NCBI RefSeq assembly: GCF_938040115.1
Contig: NZ_CALHXD010000007.1
Coordinates: 1 to 13,889 of the forward strand
Direction: 5' to 3'
Origin: an uncultured Campylobacter sp.
GTDB taxonomy: Bacteria > Campylobacterota > Campylobacteria > Campylobacterales > Campylobacteraceae
Length of the DNA stretch: 13,889 nt
Position 1 is the stretch's first letter. The number at the start of each line of letters is the position of its first letter. The notes beneath the pieces are model-generated. The model ran no database searches. It was given only the letters and a program-made list of their open reading frames with translations, and had not been told where the DNA came from. Shown here piece by piece: positions 7,161-13,058 of the stretch. The position numbers and the translations under genes were made by a program.

Positions 7161-8435
7161 ATGAAGAAAATTTTACTTTTTCTTACTTTTGCGAGTTGGC
7201 TTTTTGCCGTTGATGCAACTATTTCGGTCGTCAACAAAGGCTTAGCCCTACCAAAAATCGTGCTTCAAGACGCTACAACGGCTGTCGGCGATCAGGCCTT
7301 TAAAAGCAAATTTCATAAAATCATGTTGGGCGACTTGAAGGTCAGCTCTGATTTTGAGGTTGCGGACGAATATATCGCCAGTAGCTATGAGGGTGACTCG
7401 AATACGAACGTCATGAGCGAAAAAGGTGCGCAGCTTATATTTAGATACGCGCTTGAGGGCTCTGCAAACTCGCCTCTAACCCTCAGAGTTAAGCTAATTA
7501 ATGCAAAAACGGCGACTACTCAGTACGAGAAAATTTATAATATGAACGACGGATCAAAGTATCCGTTTATCGCGCATAAAGCGATAGTTGAGCTTATCAA
7601 CGAGCTAAAAATGCCGCCTGTAAACTGGATGGAGAAATTTATCATCTTTGCCAAAGGAACTGGTTCAAAGCAAAGCGAGATCGTTATAGCCGACTACACT
7701 TTGACCTACCAAAAAGTACTTGTTCGCGGCGGTTTGAATATATTTCCTAAATGGGTAGGAGCTGATCAGAGTGCATTTTATTACTCTGATTACAGTGGCA
7801 AAAACTTAGTTCTTTATAGATATGACGTTGCAAGCGGCCAAAAAACTAAAATTTTAGATAGCAAGGGTGGTATGCTTATAGCCTCCGACGTTAGCCAAAA
7901 CGGAGATAAAATTTTGCTAACTATGGCTCCGCAAGATCAACCTGATATCTATATATACGACCTAAATTCAAAAAGACTATCTCAGGTAACCAACTATAGC
8001 GGCATAGACGTCAACGGCAACTTCGTCGATGGCGACAGACGCGTAGTTTTCGTTTCCGATAGACTCGGCTATCCTAACGTTTTCGCACAAAACGTCGATG
8101 GAAGCGGTTTTGAACAGTTGGTCTATCACGGCAAAAACAACAACTCCGTCAGCACCTATCAAAACTATATAGTTTACTCCAGTAGAGAAGACGGTAAGAG
8201 TAGCTTTGGAACGAGAGATTTTAACATTTACATGATCTCTACGCAGACTGATTACATCAGACAGCTTACCGCAAGCGGTAAAAATTTATACCCTAGATTT
8301 TCTAGCGACGGACAAAGCGTAGTGTTTATCAAAGAGCTTGGCGGCCAGAGTTCTCTTGGTATAATTCGCGTAAATGAGAACAAAAGTTTCCAATTTCCGT
8401 TAAAAATCGGTAAAATTCAGTCTATTGATTGGTAA
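7161..8435 (+). CDS. tolB: Tol-Pal system periplasmic beta-propeller protein TolB
   Basis: TolB is a periplasmic protein that binds Pal and regulates its attachment to peptidoglycan. The product is 424 residues. A signal peptide (MKKILLFLTFASWLFAVDA) is followed by the N-terminal alpha/beta domain and then a beta-propeller with repeated S/G-x-D-x-x-x-I/V motifs, for example SQNGDKILLT, DGDRRVVFVSDRLGYPN and SSDGQSVVFIKE. GGAGG lies 4 bases before the ATG, 10 bases after tolA. A promoter for pal sits just after its stop. The assignment is strong from both motifs and position. Confidence 0.94.
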   Translation: MKKILLFLTFASWLFAVDATISVVNKGLALPKIVLQDATTAVGDQAFKSKFHKIMLGDLKVSSDFEVADEYIASSYEGDSNTNVMSEKGAQLIFRYALEGSANSPLTLRVKLINAKTATTQYEKIYNMNDGSKYPFIAHKAIVELINELKMPPVNWMEKFIIFAKGTGSKQSEIVIADYTLTYQKVLVRGGLNIFPKWVGADQSAFYYSDYSGKNLVLYRYDVASGQKTKILDSKGGMLIASDVSQNGDKILLTMAPQDQPDIYIYDLNSKRLSQVTNYSGIDVNGNFVDGDRRVVFVSDRLGYPNVFAQNVDGSGFEQLVYHGKNNNSVSTYQNYIVYSSREDGKSSFGTRDFNIYMISTQTDYIRQLTASGKNLYPRFSSDGQSVVFIKELGGQSSLGIIRVNENKSFQFPLKIGKIQSIDW

Positions 8436-8442
8436 TATTTAG

Positions 8443-8467
8443 TAAATTTTATGATATAATCACGTTA
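8443..8467 (+). promoter_or_regulatory. Promoter upstream of pal (TATAAT -10)
   Basis: A perfect -10 hexamer TATAAT at 8455-8460 is preceded by TG one base away, which makes an extended -10. No clear TTGACA is seen at -35; Campylobacter sigma-70 promoters usually lack one and have AT-rich upstream DNA, as here. The inferred transcript start is near 8467, about 20 bases before the pal start codon. The element TAAATTT, three bases, then GATATAATCACGTTA recurs upstream of slyD with the same spacing. Confidence 0.75.
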
Positions 8468-8488
8468 AATTTCTATAAAAGGATGAAA

Positions 8489-9007
8489 ATGAAAAAAGTA
8501 GTTTTAACTTCTGCTGCTATTGCAGCTTTATTGTTGAGCGGTTGTAGCTCTAAAAACCCTGAAGTTGATATGAGCGCTGACGCCAATCAAAATATGGGCG
8601 GTATGAACTCAAGCGATAACATGATGAGCGATAGCGAGAGATTGCAACAATTAATTTCAAGCATCGAAGGTCAAGTTCAAACTGTATACTTTGACTTTGA
8701 CAAATTTAACATCAAAGGCGACATGCAGTCTGCTATCAACACAAACGCAGGCCTATTTAATCAATCAGAGGCTCAAGCTCTTTCTGTAAAAGTAGAGGGT
8801 AACTGCGACGAGTGGGGTACAGACGAGTACAACTATGCGCTTGGTCTAAAAAGAGCAAAAGCTGCTAAAGACGCTCTTGTAAAACAAGGCGTTGCTGCTG
8901 ATAGAATTACCGTTGTAAGCTACGGCGAAAGCAACCCTGTTTGCACAGACAAAACAAAAGCTTGCGACGCTCAAAACAGACGTGCTGAATTTAAAGTTCT
9001 TCCATAA
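8489..9007 (+). CDS. pal: Peptidoglycan-associated lipoprotein Pal (Omp18-like)
   Basis: Pal is an outer-membrane lipoprotein that grips peptidoglycan and is the outer end of the Tol-Pal system; its C. jejuni relative is Omp18, an antigen. From the chosen start it has 172 residues. The lipoprotein signal ends LLLSGC, with Cys19 the lipidated residue. A Met/Asn/Ser-rich linker (about 28-50) leads into an OmpA-like domain with VYFDFDKFNIK, a peptidoglycan-binding stretch VEGNCDEWGTDEYN, and the terminal NRRAEFKV. The start at 8489 is chosen because AAGGA (8479-8483) is 5 bases upstream; longer in-frame starts back to 8429 would lie before the -10 box. Cys152 and Cys159 could form a disulfide. 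cpoB follows 8 bases later. Confidence 0.95.
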   Translation: MKKVVLTSAAIAALLLSGCSSKNPEVDMSADANQNMGGMNSSDNMMSDSERLQQLISSIEGQVQTVYFDFDKFNIKGDMQSAINTNAGLFNQSEAQALSVKVEGNCDEWGTDEYNYALGLKRAKAAKDALVKQGVAADRITVVSYGESNPVCTDKTKACDAQNRRAEFKVLP

Positions 9008-9015
9008 TTAAATTT

Positions 9016-9912
9016 ATGACGAATTTAAAAACTTTCGTGGCTCTTTTTATAGGAGCCACTCTCTCTTATTCCGCTTCCAATGAAATTTCGGTATTTGACG
9101 CTGGAAATTTAGATAGCTCTAGCCCCTACGGTTTGACTGATAACGAAAAAACATTTCTAAAAAACAAACAAAACGTAGAAAATCTAAGTAGAAATATGGG
9201 TGACGTCGAGTCAAATTTAAATGCCATGCAAGAGCGCCTAGAAGGCTTGCAAAGCGTGCTAGACGGACTAAACTCGAGAATGTCTAGGATAGAAAAAAGA
9301 CTAAACGATCTTGAAGGAAACGACGGAAATTCTACCGCAAAAAGCGATTTCGACGAGCTTAAAAAGTACGTAGAAGAAAGCCGAAAAATACAAGAGGCCA
9401 ACAACGCTAAAATCACCAAAGCCCTTAAGGATATGGGCGCTTTGATAGATAAGAGCAACGCTGCGCCCGCTACTACAAAAAAAAACGATGAAGACAAGTC
9501 GGTAGCTAGCAGTAGCCCAGCCGCTGAGCCGCAAACTCCAAAGACTGATTTTACTAAACAAAAAAATCAAGATGTGGCAAGCGAAGCTAAAAAGCTATTT
9601 GACGCAGGCAAGCTCGACGATGCTAAGGCTAGATACGAGTATCTTTTAAGTAAAGATCATAAGCCTGCTATGGCAAATTTTTATCTCGGCGAGATAGCGT
9701 ATCAGCAAAAAGCTTACAACAACGCTATAAAATACTATCAGCAGAGCATCCAGCTGTACGACAAGGCCGACTATACCCCAAAGCTTCTTTATCACACTGC
9801 CATCAGCTTTGATAAGATAAAAGATACGGCGAGTGCGAATAAATTTTACAAAGCACTAAAACTAGGCTATCCCGACAGCAAAGAAGCCAAAGCTGCACCT
9901 ACTCGAAACTAA
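9016..9912 (+). CDS. cpoB: CpoB/YbgF-like Tol-Pal associated periplasmic TPR protein
   Basis: CpoB (YbgF) is a periplasmic protein that in E. coli coordinates Tol-Pal constriction with septal peptidoglycan synthesis. The 298 residues show a Sec signal peptide (about 1-20, ending YSA). A coiled coil at about 40-105 has regular Leu/Met spacing, a Lys/Ser/Ala/Pro-rich linker runs from about 140 to 185, and C-terminal TPR-like repeats (about 188-295) include EAKKLFDAGKLDDAKARYEYLL and NAIKYYQQSIQLY. No convincing Shine-Dalgarno precedes the ATG and the gap from pal is only 8 bases, so translation is probably coupled to pal. A run of nine A at 9477-9485 lies inside the gene. Confidence 0.85.
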   Translation: MTNLKTFVALFIGATLSYSASNEISVFDAGNLDSSSPYGLTDNEKTFLKNKQNVENLSRNMGDVESNLNAMQERLEGLQSVLDGLNSRMSRIEKRLNDLEGNDGNSTAKSDFDELKKYVEESRKIQEANNAKITKALKDMGALIDKSNAAPATTKKNDEDKSVASSSPAAEPQTPKTDFTKQKNQDVASEAKKLFDAGKLDDAKARYEYLLSKDHKPAMANFYLGEIAYQQKAYNNAIKYYQQSIQLYDKADYTPKLLYHTAISFDKIKDTASANKFYKALKLGYPDSKEAKAAPTRN

Positions 9913-9924
9913 AACTATATTTAA

Positions 9925-9949
9925 TAAATTTAACGATATAATCACGTTA
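9925..9949 (+). promoter_or_regulatory. Promoter upstream of slyD, near-copy of the pal promoter
   Basis: TATAAT lies at 9937-9942 within GATATAATCACGTTA, identical over 15 bases to the pal promoter. TAAATTT sits three bases upstream in both, so 22 of 25 positions match. There is no extended TG here. Transcription would start near 9949, giving a leader of about 22 bases before the GTG start, and would drive slyD and probably fabD-mtn-ttcA. Confidence 0.7.
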
Positions 9950-9960
9950 TTTTCATAAAT

Positions 9961-9965
9961 AGGAG
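9961..9965 (+). promoter_or_regulatory. Ribosome binding site for the GTG start of slyD
   Basis: AGGAG ends 6 bases before GTG at 9972 and decides that start; the next in-frame ATG is seven codons further on, inside a conserved FKBP strand. Confidence 0.7.
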
Positions 9966-9971
9966 AAAAAC

Positions 9972-10583
9972 GTGAAAGAACAAGTTATAGCTATGTTTTA
10001 TGAGCTAAAAGACGCAAAAACGGGCGAAATTTTAGAGTCCAATATGCAAGTAGGGCAGGAGATTTCTTTTTTAACGGGCCGCGGACATATCATCGAGAAA
10101 CTGGAAGAAGAGGTCACCAAACTAGAAAAGGGCGAAACAAAAGTTATCGTTATCCCAGCTGCGCAGGCTTGCGGCGAATACGACTCTAGCGCCGTTCAGA
10201 TGCTACCTAAAGAGCAGTTTGCTGGCATCGAGCTAAAAGAGGGTATGGAGCTTTTCGGTCAAGGCGAGCACGGCGAAAGCGTACGCGTGATAGTAAAATC
10301 TATCGGCGAGGACGACGTAACAGTTGATTTTAACCACCCTTACGCAGGCAAAGATTTGGAGTTTAAGGTTCAAATTTTCGACAAACGCGACGCTACGCCG
10401 GACGAGATAGCTACAGGCATGGTAGCCGGCGCTCACGCATGCGGATGCGGCGGACACGATCACGACCATCATCACGGCGAGGGCGGTTGCTGCGGAGGCC
10501 ACGGCCATCATGAGCATAAAGAGGGCGGTTGCTGCGGCGGGCACGGTCATCACCATGATGACGGCGGATGCGGTTGCCACTAA
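9972..10583 (+). CDS. slyD: SlyD-type FKBP prolyl isomerase with Cys/His-rich metal-binding tail
   Basis: SlyD is a cytoplasmic peptidyl-prolyl cis-trans isomerase and chaperone that binds nickel and helps deliver it to enzymes such as hydrogenases. The FKBP domain is split by the insert-in-flap chaperone domain: FYELKDAKTGEILE at the start, an insert at about 70-118, then the SlyD motif VDFNHPYAGKDLEFKV (118-133). From 155 to the end (203) the tail holds 15 His and 8 Cys. It includes two 14-residue tandem units (EGGCCGGHGHHEHK at 170-183 and EGGCCGGHGHHHDD at 184-197) and a final GGCGCH. The gene has its own promoter and a GTG start; fabD follows 10 bases later. Nickel supply fits Campylobacter hydrogenases, but the metal here is inferred. 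Confidence 0.93.
   Translation: MKEQVIAMFYELKDAKTGEILESNMQVGQEISFLTGRGHIIEKLEEEVTKLEKGETKVIVIPAAQACGEYDSSAVQMLPKEQFAGIELKEGMELFGQGEHGESVRVIVKSIGEDDVTVDFNHPYAGKDLEFKVQIFDKRDATPDEIATGMVAGAHACGCGGHDHDHHHGEGGCCGGHGHHEHKEGGCCGGHGHHHDDGGCGCH
10479..10562 (+). repeat. Two tandem 42-base units in the slyD tail
   Basis: The first unit spans 10479-10520 and the second 10521-10562. They begin with the same 17 bases (GAGGGCGGTTGCTGCGG) and diverge mainly near their ends, keeping the codon frame. Each encodes one EGGCCGGHGHH metal-binding unit. Unit number could vary between strains by slippage or recombination. Confidence 0.85.
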
Positions 10584-10593
10584 GAGGACCTAG

Positions 10594-11514
10594 ATGAGAG
10601 CGGCGTTTATATTCCCGGGACAAGGCTCGCAAAGCATCGGCATGGGTAAGGAAATTTACGAAAATTTCCGCCCGGCCGCCGAGCTTTTACAAAATGCAAG
10701 CGATAGCCTAAAAATCGACTTTTCAAATCTACTTTTCAACGAAAACGACCTTATAAACAGGAGCGAATTTACCCAGCCGGCCATCGTTTTAAACTCGCTT
10801 ATGTGCTATCTCGCGCTAAAGCAAAGCGTAAATTTAAAACCGAAATTTGCGCTCGGGCACTCTTTGGGCGAGTTTAGCGCGCTTGCGGTTAGCGGCGCGT
10901 TTGATTTTGTCGATGCGCTTAGGATCGTAAATTTACGCGGTAAATTTATGCAAGAGGACTGTGCAGGCAAAGACGTAACGATGAGCGTTATTTTGGGTCT
11001 TAGCGACGAGACGGTAGAGCAAATTTGCAAAAACGCTCAGGCGGACGGCCATCAAATTTACGCCGCGAACTACAACTGCGACGGCCAAATCGTGATCGCG
11101 GGACTAAAAGAGGACATCGCCAAATTTGAGTCCGCGTTTAAAGAAGCGGGCGCTAAGCGCGTACTACCTCTAAATATGTCCGTCATCAGCCACTGCCCGC
11201 TTTTAAAGAGCGCTAGCGAGAAGCTAACGGCACAGCTAGAGCCTGCGTTAGCCGCCAAATTTGCGTCTGTCGTTTCAAATGCGTCGGCGAAGGCTTACGG
11301 CTCGAAAGACGAAGCGCTAATTTTGCTAAAAGCCCAGCTCGTAAGCCCTGTTTTATACAAACAAAGTATCAAAAGCATCGAAAACGAGGTTGATATGTTT
11401 GTGGAGTTCGGTGGTAGCGTGCTAAAAGGCATCAACAAAAAAATCACCGAAAAGCCGACCTTTAGCGTCACCGATCTTAGCAGCCTTGAAGAGCTTTTAA
11501 AGGAGCTTAAATGA
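10594..11514 (+). CDS. fabD: Malonyl-CoA:acyl carrier protein transacylase
   Basis: FabD moves malonyl groups from CoA to acyl carrier protein to feed fatty acid elongation in the cytoplasm. The protein is 306 residues, normal for the family. Visible hallmarks are the N-terminal FPGQGSQSIGMG loop, the nucleophile elbow GHSLGEFSAL with Ser90, Arg115 in the NLRGKFMQ motif that holds the malonyl carboxylate, and His200 in SHCPLL, the catalytic partner. AGAGGA precedes the ATG by 5 bases. The stop overlaps the start of mtn as ATGA. Gene order slyD-fabD-mtn matches C. jejuni. Confidence 0.96.
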   Translation: MRAAFIFPGQGSQSIGMGKEIYENFRPAAELLQNASDSLKIDFSNLLFNENDLINRSEFTQPAIVLNSLMCYLALKQSVNLKPKFALGHSLGEFSALAVSGAFDFVDALRIVNLRGKFMQEDCAGKDVTMSVILGLSDETVEQICKNAQADGHQIYAANYNCDGQIVIAGLKEDIAKFESAFKEAGAKRVLPLNMSVISHCPLLKSASEKLTAQLEPALAAKFASVVSNASAKAYGSKDEALILLKAQLVSPVLYKQSIKSIENEVDMFVEFGGSVLKGINKKITEKPTFSVTDLSSLEELLKELK

Positions 11515-12194
11515 TAGCGATCTTGGGCGCGATGCGCGAGGAGGTTGCCCCTCTACTTGAGCGCGTCAAGGATTATAAAGAAGTTAAGCACGCAAATAAC
11601 GTATTTTACCTAGCAAATTTTGGCGGCAAAGAGCTTGTGATCGCCTACTCTAAGATCGGCAAGGTAAACGCCGCTCTAACCGCAAGCGCGATGATAGAGA
11701 AATTTGGCGCCCGGAAGCTGCTTTTTACCGGCGTCGCAGGCGCGCTAAATCCAAATTTGAAAATCGGCGATATGCTTTACGCGACTAGCCTGGTGCAGCA
11801 CGACGTCGATATCACGGCGTTTGGGCACCCTTACGGCTACGTGCCCGAGACCAGCATCTTTATCAAAAGCGACAACTCTCTAAACGCATTAGCCTCTAGC
11901 GTCGCTGCCGAAAAAAGTATCGAGCTAAAAGGCGGCGTCATAGCCACAGGCGATCAGTTTATCTGCGACAACGCGAAAAAAGAGTGGCTAAAAGCAACCT
12001 TCAAAGCCGATGCGGCCGAGATGGAGGGCGCTAGCGTGGCGCTGGTTTGCGAGAGTCTAGGCGTGCCGTTTTTCGTGCTTCGCGCCATCAGCGACGAGGC
12101 AGGCGGCAGTGCGGAGTTTGACTTCGATAAATTTTTACAAGACTCGGCAAACGTGAGCGCGCAGTTCATGCTCGCGATGATCGAGCGGCTATGA
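11511..12194 (+). CDS. mtnN: 5'-methylthioadenosine/S-adenosylhomocysteine nucleosidase (MTAN, Pfs)
   Basis: MTAN cleaves methylthioadenosine and S-adenosylhomocysteine to adenine plus a thioribose product, clearing SAM by-products and feeding the LuxS route. In Campylobacter and Helicobacter the same enzyme also hydrolyses 6-amino-6-deoxyfutalosine in the futalosine pathway to menaquinone. The 227 residues show the conserved catalytic acid Glu11 (LGAMREEV), the TGVAGAL loop (73-79), ATGDQFI (145-151), the EMEG motif with Glu172 and the general acid Asp195 in RAISDEA. It overlaps fabD and ttcA by ATGA at each end. The second role is inferred from relatives, not from a sequence feature here. 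Confidence 0.95.
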   Translation: MIAILGAMREEVAPLLERVKDYKEVKHANNVFYLANFGGKELVIAYSKIGKVNAALTASAMIEKFGARKLLFTGVAGALNPNLKIGDMLYATSLVQHDVDITAFGHPYGYVPETSIFIKSDNSLNALASSVAAEKSIELKGGVIATGDQFICDNAKKEWLKATFKADAAEMEGASVALVCESLGVPFFVLRAISDEAGGSAEFDFDKFLQDSANVSAQFMLAMIERL

Positions 12195-12958
12195 TAGAGC
12201 TTAGCAAGCGGCTGCTGCGCCAGGTCGGGCAGACCAACGCCAGATACCGCATGGTGCGCGGCGGGGATAAAATTTTGCTCGGTCTTAGCGGCGGCAAGGA
12301 TAGCCTCGCGCTCGCGCACGTGCTAAAACATATGCAAAACGTCACGCCCGAAAAATTTGAGTTTAAGGCCGTGACGCTAAGCTACGGCATGGGCGAGGAC
12401 TACGCATACCTCACGCGCCACTGCGCCGAGCACGGCATCGAGCACGACGTGATCGATAGCTCGATTTTTGAGATATCAAAGGACAAGATCCGCAAAAACT
12501 CCAGCTTTTGCAGCTTTTTCTCGCGTATGAGGCGCGGCTATCTCTATACCTACGCGCTTGAGCACGGCTTTAACAAGCTCGCCATCGCCCACCACCTCGA
12601 CGACGCGGTCGAGAGTTTTTTTATGAATTTTACTTATAACGGCGCGCTACGAACGCTTGCTCCAAAATACGTCGCGGCAAACGGTATCGAGGTTATCAGG
12701 CCGTTTATATTCGTGCGCGAAAGACAGCTACGCGAAAATGCCGTGCGAAACGGGCTTGCAGTTATCGGCGACGAGGCGTGTCCGGCGATGCGATTTGACA
12801 TCAAGATGCCTCACGCCAGAGCTGAAACTAAGGAGCTTTTGGCAAATTTAGAAAAGCAAAATCCAAAGCTTTTCGTCTCGCTAAAGGCTGCTTTTGAAAA
12901 CATCCACAGCGATACGTTTTTCGCCGCTGGGGCGCAAAATTTGACCGACGAGGAGTGA
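12191..12958 (+). CDS. ttcA: TtcA-like PP-loop ATPase (tRNA 2-thiocytidine synthesis family)
   Basis: TtcA proteins activate tRNA cytidine 32 with ATP and replace its oxygen by sulfur using an iron-sulfur cluster. The 255-residue protein has the PP-loop SGGKDS (33-38), AIAHHLDDAVESFFMN (131-146) and SRMRRGYLY (111-119), all at TtcA positions. The cluster cysteines are changed: the first CxxC is CSFF (Cys107, Phe110) and the second is CPAM (Cys197, Met200). This leaves two of the three cysteines reported as cluster ligands in E. coli TtcA. It may be a divergent epsilonproteobacterial form with a different cluster site or a changed function. The start overlaps the mtn stop as ATGA. G+C content is the highest in the window. 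The family is firm; the exact reaction is not. Confidence 0.82.
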   Translation: MIELSKRLLRQVGQTNARYRMVRGGDKILLGLSGGKDSLALAHVLKHMQNVTPEKFEFKAVTLSYGMGEDYAYLTRHCAEHGIEHDVIDSSIFEISKDKIRKNSSFCSFFSRMRRGYLYTYALEHGFNKLAIAHHLDDAVESFFMNFTYNGALRTLAPKYVAANGIEVIRPFIFVRERQLRENAVRNGLAVIGDEACPAMRFDIKMPHARAETKELLANLEKQNPKLFVSLKAAFENIHSDTFFAAGAQNLTDEE

Positions 12959-13006
12959 GAACTCGTCAAATTTAGCTTAAATTTGACCGCTCTTTCGGTC
13001 AAATTT
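12937..13006. repeat. Four alternating inverted copies of AAATTTGAC/GTCAAATTT after ttcA
   Basis: Copies lie at 12937-12945 (AAATTTGAC, inside the end of ttcA), 12965-12973 (GTCAAATTT), 12979-12987 (AAATTTGAC) and 12998-13006 (GTCAAATTT). Because orientation alternates, each neighbouring pair can form a hairpin and the hairpins exclude one another. The outermost copies extend to 11 bases (AAATTTGACCG and CGGTCAAATTT). Confidence 0.75.
12979..13006. terminator. Probable bidirectional terminator hairpin between ttcA and the ankyrin gene
   Basis: A perfect 11-base stem, AAATTTGACCG (12979-12989) and CGGTCAAATTT (12996-13006), encloses a 6-base loop. A short T run (ACTTTTG, 13009-13015) follows on the plus strand. 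It lies between convergent genes, which suits termination from both sides. The T tract is weak, so strength is uncertain. Confidence 0.6.
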
Positions 13007-13058
13007 GACTTTTGCCGGTCTGGTTTCTCCTTGCTCCTACCGCGCCATAAGCGATTCA

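Noticed and set aside
8358..8370. TGGTATAAT, a possible extra -10 box inside tolB
   Set aside because: It lies within coding sequence about 95 bases before the clearer promoter at 8455 and has no other support; such words are common in AT-rich DNA.
8429..8488. Longer N-terminus for Pal starting at 8429
   Set aside because: It would begin inside the end of tolB and before the TATAAT box, lacks an RBS, and puts 20 extra residues before a clean lipoprotein signal. The start at 8489 has AAGGA at the right distance.
9477..9485. Run of nine A in cpoB as a phase-variation tract
   Set aside because: Campylobacter phase variation typically uses poly-G/C tracts in surface genes; this run encodes Lys-Lys in a linker and the frame is intact.
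9126..9570. Minus-strand open frames opposite cpoB
   Set aside because: They overlap a gene with a signal peptide, coiled coil and TPR repeats and show no RBS or recognisable domain.
10233..10632. Minus-strand open frames across the slyD tail
   Set aside because: They arise from the repetitive GGC/CAT codons of the metal-binding tail; their products are low complexity and lack start signals.
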